From the NCBI GenBank assembly GCA_033807695.1, contig CM066302.1:2914001-2978000 (forward strand): DNA of 64,000 bases. Direction: 5' to 3'. This stretch comes from Daedaleopsis sinensis (taxonomy: Eukaryota > Basidiomycota > Agaricomycetes > Polyporales > Polyporaceae). The notes beneath the pieces were generated by a model that was not told the origin of the DNA, made no database searches, and was given only the letters and a program-made list of their open reading frames with translations. The translations under genes and the position numbers were made by a program. Positions 1-11,290 of the stretch are shown in pieces (position 1 is the first letter of the stretch; every line of letters begins with the position of its first letter).

Positions 1-711
1 CTACGACGACAGCTCGAAGGACGCGCTCATCCGCGTGTGGGACCGCGACACGCTCGAGCTGCACTGCACGCTGCGCGGGCACGAGGGCCCCGTGAACGCG
101 GTCGGGCTGCAGGGCGGCCGCGTCGTGAGCGCGAGCGGCGACGGGAAGATGATCCTCTGGGACGTCGCGAGCGGCGCGCGCCTGCGCACGTTCGACGGGC
201 ACGACCGCGGGCTCGCGTGCATCGAGTTCAAGGTGCGTTTCCACTGCGCCCGTACATGCCCACGCTCACGCTCACGGCCGCGCGCAGGAGGGGCTGATCG
301 TGTCGGGCTCGAACGACTGCAAGATCAAGGTGTGGGACGCGGATACGGGCGCGTGCCTGCGCACGCTCACGGGCCACGACACGCTCGTGCGCGCGCTGTC
401 GTTCGACGCGCGCAGCGGCCGGCTCGTGAGCGGCAGCTACGACCGCACGGTGAAGGTGTGGGACCTGCGCGCGGGGCGGATGGTGCGCGAGTTCCGCGGG
501 TGCCATGCGAGCCATATCTTTGATGTCAAGTTCGACCACTGCCGGATCGTGAGGTGCGTGCTGCTGCTGCTGTTTGCTGTTTGCGGGGCCTGTGTCTGCC
601 TGTGTATCTGTTGGGGAAGTGGGGCTGACGACCGTGCGCAGCACGTCGCACGATAGGAAGATCGTTGTGCTCGACTTCGCCGAGGGCCTCGACACGACGC
701 TGTTCGTCTGA
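1..711 (+). CDS. WD40 repeat protein, C-terminal part (possibly F-box/WD40); 5' end outside window
   Basis: Three exons are visible: 1-232, 288-553 and 642-711, joined by introns 233-287 and 554-641, with TGA at 709-711. The translation shows successive WD40 blades with the usual closing motifs IRVWDRDT, MILWDVAS, IKVWDADT and VKVWDLRA, each followed by a Gly-His dipeptide region such as LRGHEG and LTGHDT. The last strand reads HDRKIVVLDF and the protein ends DTTLFV. WD40 propellers are protein-interaction scaffolds; repeat spacing and C-terminal end resemble fungal F-box/WD40 substrate receptors of SCF ubiquitin ligases, but the F-box would lie upstream of the window, so that part is inference. 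Another WD40 class is possible. Confidence 0.85.
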
Positions 712-2447
712 TCTGATTTCGCGCGGGTGCCGGCTGGCTTGCAAGATCTGTGCTGTGCGTGCTACTGTATCGTCTTCCTAATTGGCACCACACATTCCTT
801 CCCGATCTGCGCTCTACTTACCTTTATCTTCACCCCTCTTCGTACCCCTGTACGTCGTACGTCTCTCCCCCCTCCCTCCCGCGCCCTCTTATTATTCTCG
901 TCTGTGTTCTCGTTCACCATCTACCGTTCTGAGTCCTCGTCATCGTTCTTCATTCTCATCCTTATCTCTGTCCGGATCTGTCTCGTTCGCATGCACACGA
1001 TACCCCCGCATTCCTCTCTCTCTCGCCTGTCCAGTCTCACATAAACATAAGTAACATATACATACACACACATATGCCTCACGCGCATCCGCCCACCCAC
1101 TCCCCATGACTCCCCTTGACTCCCTGACTGCCCACTCCCCAGATCACCCCACCACATCGACCGCTCGTTGGATATCTATGTCGCCGCCCCTCCTCCTCCT
1201 CCCCCTCCCTCCCTCCTCCTCCTCCTCTCTGGACGTGTTGTTTCAACTTGTTTGTACTTAGGCTCAGGCCCGATCTGTACTTCGCTCTATCGCTGTACCA
1301 TTATACGGAACCCGCTTGGATATCTCCATCTCCCCGTCGTCCGCTCGATTGCTCGTTCTCCGTGCCGCTCTCGCCTGCCACCAAGACCGTGGACGCGGAG
1401 ACTGGAAAGTGCGCCGTCTCTTACGGCTGGCTGTGCATATGCAGGCAGTGGGAGCTTGCAGCTTGAAGCTTGAAGCCTGCGCATGAGCGAAGTAAGTTCT
1501 AAGGGTGCGTCCTGCTCCCGTTCGCATGCAGTTTTCGCTTAGGGCTGTTGGCATCGACTTACTAGCTGATGATGCGGGCAGGGTCTCGACGTGTATCCCA
1601 TACTGAGCCTGTGGATGGCCATTGCCCGATGGAGCTGTGTGTGCCGTAGGCTGAGAGTGCGACGGTAAGCGATGCCCTGCTAATGCTAATGAAGAGATAC
1701 AGGCCATCAATGCATCAAGCTTCATCTGCCTGTCGCATTCGTTGGCGCCATGTGCACCCGCCCGGACGATATTCAGAGTTAGAACTTACCACGAATGTCA
1801 AAGTACAGGTTAGAACACATGACGAGCGGTTCCTCACCCAGATCTCTTCTACAGACCACCATCTCCGGATTCCACTACAAGCATGTCGCCCTCGACGTTA
1901 TCATAGTCATCATCGGTGCAGTACAGTAGTACCATATGTTTACCAGGCCAACCAGTGTCAGGATACACCCCCATGACTGGCTCGGAGCTAAACTTGGAAC
2001 TGGTACCCACAGGAACGTGTTACGGCACAAGATACGCTGGTTCTCGAGTGCGCTCTTCGCCGCGCACGTTCGTCGAAACATGCAATAATCAACGCACGAG
2101 GCATTCCCGCCCTCCGAAGGCTGTCTCTCCGCGACGTGCGCCATCGCCCAACCTTATTCGCGAGCCTGCATCCCCTGCTCTCGACCTCCTAAAGCTGACG
2201 TATCCCTTCCAGATGCACTGATGGCGGTCTTCCAATCAGGCACCACCATTAACACATTCATACGCTGAACCTTGCAATTGGAGACCTGACAAAGGAGATG
2301 CGCGCCGTACTACCCGGCACGCACGCTGTAGGCGCACATGCACAGAGCATACATAAATGTGCTCCGTGCGTAGACATCAAGCAGCGTGTCCCCGCTCTCA
2401 CGACGCTGTAGTGTTGTGTTCAGACGACGCGTTGCACGACGACGACG
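712..2447. other. Intergenic, no gene recognised
   Basis: About 1.7 kb between the WD40 gene and the phosphoesterase. The first half is pyrimidine-rich, with a CCT/CTC-rich tract near 1189-1230, and probably covers the 3' untranslated region. Short open frames exist on both strands, but none shows a domain or a coherent exon chain. Confidence 0.5.
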
Positions 2448-4464
2448 ATGCGCTCGACGCTCCTCCTCCTTCTCGGCACCCCGCTCGCGCTCGCGGGCAC
2501 CGCGTTCGCCGCCATCGCCCAGAGCTTCCGGCCGCCGTCCGCCTCGCCGGAGACCTCGTCCGCGAACTACACGGGCCAGACGAACGGGACGGTCAGCAAT
2601 GGCCCCGTCGTTCCTGGGAAGGCCTTCGACCGCTTCATCCAGATCTGGATCGAGAACACCGACTGTGAGTACTTCCCCCGAGCGCTGAGCGGTTTGTGTT
2701 GACCGGGCGTGTGGATGTCCACAGTCGCGACCGCTGCGTCGTCGCCGGTGTTCCAGAACTTGAGCAAGCAGGGCATATTGCTCGATTCGTTCTACGCCGT
2801 CACGCACCCTTCCGAGCCCAACTACATTGCCGCCGTCGGCGGTGACTTCTTTGGATCGTCAGACGACGATTTCTGTAAGTCGGCTCTGTATAACGGGCGG
2901 TACCTTTAAATTGTAGGCTCACTTGCGAGGAAGACCATATCCCCCAGAACATCTCATCCGTTGTCGATATTCTGGAGGCAAAGAACATATCATGGGCCAG
3001 CTGTGAGTCTGGGCGGTGGTGTCGACCCTCGCGCGTCGTTATCCTCCTAACAAACACCATCAGATCAAGAAAATATGCCTTACGATGGCTTCACGGTCAG
3101 TATGCATGGTCGTCCCTCCACGCAATAGTCTCATCCTTCTGCAGGGTTTCAACTTCACGGAAAATGACTATCTGCGTGCGTCGACCCGTTTGCGTATTCT
3201 GCTCCTCGTATTGCATCACTAATTCAACCGTTAGTTAACAATGGTAGTACCTACGTGTACTACGTGCGCAAGCATAACGGTCTCATCATCTTCGACTCCG
3301 TCACGAACGTTACCGACCGCGCGTTGCGCGTTCGTAATTGTGAGTAGCCATACATTTAGTGGCATTGTGATGACTGAACTGAGAGCACACTGTCAAGTCA
3401 ACGATTTTGCTAACGACGTGAAGGCCGATGTCATTCCGCAATGGAACTTCATCACGCCTAACCTGGTCAACGACGTACGTCCCATCACGCTCACAAAAAT
3501 TCCTGAGACTCACATAGGCACTAGGGTCACGACACGACCATCGACTTCGTTGGCGACTGGCTCAACTTCTGGCTGATCCCGCTCCTCGACGACACGAAGT
3601 TCAACAACAACCGGACGATCATCCTCCTCACGTTCGATGAAAACGAGAGTACGTTTCGTTTCCCTCAGGATTGTCGCGCACAGACAGCTCAGGCTTTGCT
3701 TTAACTCGCGCGCAGCCACGTCGATCAACAACCGCATCTACACGCTCGTCCTCGGCGGGGGAGTGCCCAAGAACCTCCGCGGCACGACGGACCCGACGTT
3801 CTACACCCACTACTCCGCGCTCTCGACCGTGCAGGCGAACTGGGGCCTCCAGTCGCTCGGCCGCCAGGACACGAACGCCACGCTCAACAACGTGTTCGAG
3901 TTCGTCGCCAACGCCACCGGCTGGAAGAACAACGGCATCTCGGGCAATTCCTCCAGCATCCGTACGTCCCCTCTCTCCCCTCTCCCCTCTCCCCTCCCCT
4001 ATCCCCTCTCCCCATAGCCCTCCGTCCGCGCACCGTAGCACTGACCCCGATCCGACTTGGACCCAACAGCGCTCCTCAACATCTCCGGCCCGATCCCCGG
4101 CCCGCTCAACGTCGAGCACTACATCCCCTTCGCCGCGCCGAACACGTCCGCCGTCGGCGCCGGCGGCCAGGGCGTGTTCGTCGCGCCCGGCGTCGACACC
4201 GCGCTCTCCGCCGCCGCGCTCCCCGCGCCCGTGAACCTCACCGCGCAGGGGCAGACGAACCCGTGGGGCACGGACCCCGGCATCAACTACGCGAGCGGGA
4301 GCAAGACGATCGAGCCGCCCTCGCCGTCGAACTCGGGCAGCGGCAAGGGGGGCTCGGGCGGCTCGGGGAGCAATGGGGCGAGGGGCGCGGGGATGGGGGC
4401 GAGCGGGTGGATCGGGCTGCCGTTTGCGGTTGCCGCTTTGGTTGGTGTTGTGGTGAGCGTGTAG
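2448..4464 (+). CDS. Secreted phosphoesterase / acid phosphatase, putative GPI anchor
   Basis: Ten exons: 2448-2664, 2725-2874, 2934-3002, 3064-3095, 3145-3175, 3235-3339, 3398-3474, 3525-3648, 3716-3961, 4070-4464. All phases agree, giving 481 residues. A signal peptide (MRSTLLLLLGTPLALA) opens the protein. Core motifs of the phosphoesterase family (PF04185; fungal acid phosphatases) follow: WIENTD, THPSEPNYIAAVGGD, VDILEAKNISWASYQENMP, NGLIIFDSV, GHDTTIDFVGDW and ILLTFDENE. These contain the expected metal-binding Glu/Asn/His/Asp positions. Many NxS/T glycosylation sites are present. The C-terminus is Gly/Ser-rich and ends in a hydrophobic segment (GLPFAVAALVGVVVSV), typical of a GPI signal. 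It likely releases phosphate at the cell surface; phospholipase activity cannot be excluded. It converges with the ABC transporter gene. Confidence 0.88.
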
Positions 4465-4847
4465 CACTAGTAATGTGGTTGGGAGGGATACGCCGTACAC
4501 CGTGCATCATGATAGTGGTTGGAGCTCAAAATGAATGTGGATGAGAGTCACCGATGGTTGCTCTGACTGCCCCCATGGGCATGCGTAAATACGTTCAACT
4601 AGTGTATATATTGCGATTGATTGCTGCTACAATGGGTAAACTTCGCTCTAGCCTGTTTGTCCGACGGTAGTGATGACATGTCTACTGTAGATAAGTAGGT
4701 GATGTAGAAGGTAAGATTCGGTCTAGATGGACGCAAGATCCGCTGTTGGTCGACATATGGTACGCCGTATCTCTACGAGCTGCTAGATTCTAAGGAGGGG
4801 CATTATGGGATATTACCAAGATAGGATGTGGGGGAGGCTCTCGAGCA
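4465..4847. other. Convergent 3' spacer
   Basis: Spacer of 383 bp between the phosphoesterase and ABC transporter stop codons. It is more AT-rich than its surroundings, consistent with two 3' untranslated regions. No gene seen. Confidence 0.5.
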
Positions 4848-7800
4848 TCACTTGCGCTTGAGGAAACTGAAGAGAGAGCCCTTCTTGATGCGGAACATGT
4901 ACGTGAACGCGAAGATGGAGGCAACCTAAGAGACACGAGCGTGTTCCGTCAGCACACGCACACTCTATACACGACGTGCCCAGACAGTAACTCACGTTGA
5001 AGACTATGAACGCCGCGAAGATCCCGAGGTTCCGCCAGTGGTGCGAGTAGAAGATGTTGAAGCTCGTCGACAGGAACGCGTCCGTCGTGCTGAACGAACA
5101 GTACAGGCAGTCGCTCGACGCGTCCGGGTTCGTGAGGTACCCGCCCGCCGTGGAGATGAACGGCGACATGTACTGTGAGCACGACTGGCCGGACGGGGGC
5201 TGGATCGTCACGAGCTCGACGGACGCGCACTCGATGGCCTGGCGCCCGAGCGCCTGGCCGAGGATGGCCTCGATGAGGTAGGTGTAGGGCGACAGCCGGT
5301 ACATCCACTGCCACCAGCCGAGCTGGCCGAAGGGCTGGAGAACACCGTTGCTAATTAGAGGGCATCTCGTGTCAGCGACAAGATACAAGATACAGCGGTG
5401 GATCGAGAGAAACGTACAATGTGAGGACGAACGAGAACAGGAAGCTGAATAGCAGCGCTGCGATCTCGGCGTTGGGTGCCATTGATGCGACGGCCTGTCC
5501 GATGGTTGTGTAGTAGAACGGGTAGAAGACCCCAACGACGAGGTACGTGAACCCAGCGCGGTCGTTCGGGAAGCCCACGGTCCAGTACCAGCACAAGAAG
5601 TAGAGCGAAGAGCCCAGGACGTTCCATGGGATCTCGATGAGGATCTGCGACGTCACCAGCGCAGTCCAGCTGTACATCTTGCTGTGGCGCTCGCGGACCT
5701 CGTAGATGGAGCGCATGTCGATGAACGGCACTTGCAGCTGGTTAGAGAGCGGGACACTGATGATCATCGACATGAAGATCGCCTGCACATTCGGGACGCA
5801 CTCAGCATATGACGTGCGAATAGGAAAAAGCGGTACATACGAATAGGTGGTTCTGGGTGCCCTGGATGGTCGTCTTGGCCTTGTAGAACGTGAAGCCGAT
5901 GAGCAGGGCCGACGCTATGTTGAGCGCGATCTTCGCGATGAGATACACGGGGTCACGCCAGTGGGCTTCCGCGTCGCGCGCGAACAGCAGCTTCAACTGG
6001 TACGTCCACGAAGTCGGGTACTCGCTCTGGAGCCGCGCCTGGGCCGGCGGCTTGCTGCGTCCTTCGGAGTGGATCTGCTCGAGCTCCGCCTGCACGTTGG
6101 CCGCCTCGGCGGAGTTCTGCCACGCCGCGTGCCAGTCAATGTCCGTTGTCGCGGTCGCGCCTGCGCCGATGGCCTCAAGGATGTACTCCGCCCTGACGAC
6201 CGCGTGATGAGATACAGCAGAGAGGAGTGAGACAAGCGCAATATAGCAACTTACGGGTTCTCGTCGTCGGTGCACTTGCGCGCGCCGTTCCGCTCAAAGT
6301 AGTTGATCATGATCGTCGACCGCGGGCCGATGTCGCCGAAGTACACCGTCTGCCCGCCCTTGCGGAGGAGCAGCAGGCGGTCGAACACCTGGAAGAGCTC
6401 TGCCGACGGCTGGTGGATCGTGCAGACGATCGCCTGGCCGCTGTCCGCGAGGTCGCGCAGGAAGCTCGTGATCGCCCACGCGCTCTGCGAGTCGAGACCG
6501 GACGTAGGCTCGTCGAGGAAAATGAGCTCGGGCTTCGCGACGAGCTCGACGGCGATGGTGGTACGCTTGCGGTGCTCGACGCCGAGCGAGCCGACGATCG
6601 CCTCGGCATACGGCTCGAGCCCACACATCCGTAGAACCTTCTCGACACTGGAAGCTGATTAGTTGTCGTCTACGGGACGTGAAACCGAGGACTTACTAAG
6701 CTTTCTTCTCTTCCAGGGGGACGGACTGGGGCTGGCGCAGGTTGGCTGAGAAGAGGAGGGCCTCCCGAACGGTCGAAGTCGGGAGGTGGGTGTCTGCCTG
6801 CTGACAGTATCCGCTGCATGGGCGAAACGCGATCAGCTTGCGGTCCACTCTAGCTAGAGAGAAGAGCTCACGTGTGCGCCTGGAAGTCCGAAGGAAGGGG
6901 ATGTCCGTTCATGTACCGCTCGCCAGTGATAACACCGCCGGTGGTGCGCTCCGCCAGCACGTTGAGCAGCGTAGTCTTGCCCGCGCCCGACTCGCCCATC
7001 AGCGCGGTGAGCCTCCCAGGCGGAACGTACCCGGAAACATCCTTGAGCAGCTGGCGGGTCTGGCCCTTGCCGACAGGCACGGTGTACTCGAGGTGGTGGA
7101 ACGAGAACGTGTCGACCTTGGGGATGGCCGCCTTCATCTCCTTGATGTCGCCGCCGCTGCCATTGGTAGAGCTGGGGCGGGTGCTGCCCTTCTCTTCGTC
7201 CGACGTCGTCTCCTTCTCGGCCGCCTTGATCACGTCGGACTTGGAGCCGCGCTTGAAGAGCATGACGCTCGACTCGCCTGCCAGGCTTTGGTTCATCTCC
7301 GTGAGGCAGAGGAGGATGGCGACGAAGCCGAGGCCGAACGCGCAGAGGATACCAAAGTTCTAAATGATGCGCCCGATGTGAGTGCCATGAACGGGGCGGA
7401 TTGGAGAGGTTGTTACGTACGCGCCAGAGATGGTCGTAGCTGTAGTTGTACGCGATCTGGATGTATTCGGTCCCAGAGACAGTGCTGTCTCCAGGAACCG
7501 AGCCAACAGTCGTGCACACCTGGTTCTCGAGCGCAACACCGAGGTATCCAGGTCCTTGCGGCACAAGCGTCGAACACTGCGCGTGGATGGTGTGGAACTC
7601 GTTAACTATCAATGCCTCGAAACCATATCGAAGGGGCTAGTTAACCGAAGTCAGCAACAGACTAACACTGGCGATGATGCACGCACGTTGATGTAGGTGA
7701 TCCACTTGAGCGCACCGATCATATATGGCGCTGGCAGCGTATAGCCGGTGTAAAGCACGAGAATTAGCGTGCTCAGGCCAGCGATCGCTGTGGCAGGGGC

Positions 7801-10081
7801 AGGGCTATCGAATGCTGCGGCGAGTGCACGGAACCAGGCCTTCATCGTGACCGTATTGATGAACGCGATGAGGAGGAAAATGCTGCATATGTGGGTCAGA
7901 GTGTGTTCCAGACCAGAGCATGAACATTGATACGCACAAGAACTGTGCGGCAGACTGCTGGAGACCGACGAGGAAGTAGATCAGGATACCGAAGACGACC
8001 TGAGTGACGAGCGTGATCGGGACGTCCACCAGCGTGAGCGCAAGGCCCTCCACGAACGGGTGATACATTGCGGCCCTCGACTGGCGATGGACGATCGGCC
8101 GCTGGGCGAAAAGAGCAGGGATCTCCGCCATGGTAGAGAGCGCCGCAAACAGAAGGGAGAAGAACAGCACACCGCCGCGCGAGAAGAACGAGATGGTGTT
8201 GTCCTTGAGCCGGAGGAAGACGGTACCGAGGATGATGGCCTGGATGACGAACGACAAGAGCTGGATGACCTGCACGGCGATGCCACCGCGGATGATCTGC
8301 CAGCGGCGGCGCATGAGTGCGCGGGCCTGCATCGGGATGGACACGATGTAGGGGCTCTTCTTGTTGGCGTGCCTCGCATGCTCATCGATCACGCTCTGCT
8401 TGTAGTGCGAGACGCGCTCGGGCTTGCCCACGAACTCCGCACGGTAGGCCTCGATGTCCTCGTGGTTCGCGCGCGCCCACTCCGACCTCTGGAAATACGC
8501 AACGAACTCGCTCGCCGTACGTGGGACACGGTTCTCATACCCCTTCCGGACGATGCGGCCGTTGGGGTCGGTCACTGCATTGCGATGAGCTCGTTATATG
8601 CGGCATGAATGTGTTGCACTTACCAGCTACGAGGAAATCGGCGGTGGTCTGACGGTTGGCAGGTTCGTAGCCCATGTCGATGAAGTACTGTCGTGCTCGG
8701 TTCGCTGGCCCGAAGTACACTTGCTTACCCTCGTAGATGACACAGACCTTGTCGAAAACGGTGTAAAGCTGCTCGCCGGCTTGGTAGATTGCAACGATGG
8801 TCGACTGCCGGGAGATGTCCGTAGAGATCCGGAGAGCCTGCACGAACTCTAGGGCAGTGGACGCGCTGCGGAAGTAATCGGGGTGAGTAGTCGGTACTCG
8901 CGAGGATATGAGATTCACTCACTCAAGACCCCGTGTGGAGTTGTCCCATGAGTTGATCAGACTACGACTAGCTAGAGCCTCACTGATGGAAACACGCTTC
9001 TTTTCTCCACCAGAGACACCGCGAACGGATGCATCGCCAACGAGCGTGTCCTTGACATGCCGAAGACCGAAGACGGTTTCCACCACCTCCGTCACGTGGG
9101 ATATATGCGTCTCACGACTGGTTTGAGGAACACGGCTCTGTGGCGTGCGCGTGCTTGCAGCAAAACGGAGCGTCTGTTCGACGGTGAGAGTGGGGAAATG
9201 AATGTCGTCTTCCGGGCAGTACTGAACGTCTCCACGATAGCGCTTTTCGATCTGATCGGGGGAGAGCGAGTCATACCACATATCGCCTTGAACGGAGTGA
9301 TACTCGTGCCGCTGATTCGCCAACACCTTGAGCAGCGTACTGCAACCGGAACCGGGGCTCCCGAGTACCACTTTAGGTTGCGCAGTTAGCTATGAAAAAA
9401 CATGCAGACTACCGCGGTACTCACAAAGCATTTCTCCCGGTCGCACTACTCCCTCGAACCCACTGAGGATATCTCGTGTCGCGGGGTGGAGCCCCGCACG
9501 GAAATTACGGACAATGTTCATCGGGTTCAGCGTTGACCCCAGCGTTTCTTGGTATGAGGCCGACGCGCCGACGCCGACAACCCGGAGATCTCTGAACGCG
9601 ACTCCGAGCTCCCTGCGCTTGATGTCCGACTCATCAATCCTGGAGGCGCGAGCTATCAACAACGCGAACGCATGTGAAAAAATAGGATAGCGTACTTCTT
9701 GATGACATCCCTCAACGACTTCTCAAAATCAAACGGCCCCTCGCCCGTTGCAAGGGTGACCTCCGTCGAAACAGAGCGGTCACTCTGCGCCCGTTCCGAA
9801 ACAATGGGTGCGGACGGCGATGTAGCGTGCTCTTCGGCCTGTCTGGAGAGTGTGCGGCGGAGCTGTTCGACGCCGGAGGGGTCGAAAAAACCAACATCTA
9901 CGTGCGAGGCTCCGGACACCTGTCGCGAAAGCTCTGGTAAGTGATGTTCAGGAGATGTTGGATGGTGGGCGTGGTCGTGGTCGTGGTGGAGGGCGGCGTC
10001 GATGTGTGTCGCAGTCGGGAGTTCAGTGGCATGGTCTCGCTGCTCGAGGGACTCGAGCTGAGCGGGATCGGCCTGGGCCAT
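4848..10081 (-). CDS. PDR-type (ABCG) full-size ABC transporter
   Basis: Many exons run from ATG at 10081 to TGA at 4848-4850. The order is NBD1-TMD1-NBD2-TMD2, as in fungal pleiotropic drug resistance pumps. NBD1 (about 9370-8600) has the degenerate Walker [13 protein letters not shown], the ABC signature [11 protein letters not shown] and WDNSTRGLD, all standard for fungal PDR half 1. TMD1 covers about 8540-7650. NBD2 (about 7130-6250) has canonical Walker [13 protein letters not shown], a signature [15 protein letters not shown] and Walker [15 protein letters not shown]2 covers about 6230-4848 and ends FLKRK. These plasma-membrane pumps export hydrophobic toxins, terpenoids or lipids; the substrate here is unknown. 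The acidic N-terminal extension contains a cluster of about ten histidines near 9950-10010. ATG 10081 was chosen over an upstream in-frame ATG at 10126, because the family start follows the shorter one and the upstream stretch is proline-rich. Confidence 0.93.
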
Positions 10082-11290
10082 GGCGGGAAAGTGTGAGGGA
10101 GGAGGGGGGGGACAATGTCTAGACAAGGAACGGGGCGTTGATATCTATAGTGCCAAGGAGCATGGGCTGACAATCGGGGAGAGGGGAGGGGCCGCCAATT
10201 AGGATCTGTTCCGGGTTTACCATTGGGTGACGCGGCTAGCCTTGCCGCGATTGCGATCGTCGGACTGCAAGCTGCTGCAAGACGACCCACCGAAAGCCGT
10301 GCTGACACCTCGACGACGCAGTCATAATCCTGTTTCATGTGAATGTCGCAGCGTAGCGCAGCGTCCTGCTACGCCGCTTACTCCTCCTGCTTATCCTCCA
10401 TCTACGAGCCGCAGTTGACACGTTTAGCATGACTGCGGAACTGACAACCGCTTGGATGCCTTTGGATGTTCACCTTCACCTAGGGAAGGCTATAGTCGTG
10501 CCTCGCGGTGAGTATCTGCTACTTGATAGTGAAACTAGTGAACATCAGAAGGGTATGAATCATGATCATATCTTACGAACTTACGAAGCCCCCTGAAGCC
10601 CCTTGCAGGGGCCCTTGCCTTCCATCCCGAGAAAGCCGGAGATGAATCTAAGTATGTGCTTACTATAAACCCCCTTACGTGCTTGCCCCGGTTCCGTGGA
10701 TCTAGATCGAGATCGTTCAGGCTGAATATGCGATTGGTCGGACTTACCAGTGACTAATTACTGTACCGCATCATCTATTCACCGCTCGTCGGCTATTCAT
10801 CGTAACTCCTTCTCGAGCTCTGCGATGTAGGACCCAGCGATGTCAGTGGCCGGGCAGTTGTACTCGACCGTGAGTTCGCCACATCTCGCAATGCACACAG
10901 TCAGTGACAACATCAGGGCATTTGAATTTCCAGGTACTAGATGCGCAGCGGCACAGGAGCTATGTACACTAATGTCGGTACATATCGTGCGTTACATTCA
11001 GCAGCATGACTCGGAGAACAGCACAACATGGTGACAGCAAGGGAGGAGGCGCGCCGCGCGGGCACGGGCGGGGACAGCAGAGACAGAGTTCTAGACAGAC
11101 ACATAAGTACTTAGCTAATACGGCCTGAGACACACGGGGCAAGGAACATATGATGCTAATAAGCATAAGTTGCAGGAGCAGTTGCAGGGCACCCATTCCG
11201 AACCCCGAATCAGCTCGAGCTACGATTACTCGACGCTCAGGGGTATACCGACCAGGTTCGAAGGCTTGGTAATCGTCAAAGGAGGAGGAG
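10082..11290. promoter_or_regulatory. Promoter region of the ABC transporter and 3' flank of SCC3
   Basis: About 1.2 kb upstream of the transporter ATG and downstream of the SCC3 stop. No coding exon was recognised. An octamer TCCGTGGA at 10693-10700 matches the yeast PDR element, but its meaning in a basidiomycete is unknown. Confidence 0.45.

Noticed and set aside
1185..1230. CCT/CTC-rich tract considered as a coding Pro/Leu segment
   Set aside because: No exon chain around it; fits a pyrimidine-rich untranslated or promoter tract.
3628..4500. 290-residue open frame on the minus strand
   Set aside because: Antisense to exons of the phosphoesterase, whose motifs and splice phases are convincing.
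10693..10700. Possible PDR element TCCGTGGA upstream of the ABC transporter
   Set aside because: A single octamer about 600 bp upstream; the Pdr1-type regulator of ascomycete yeasts is not known to act in basidiomycetes, so chance is likely.
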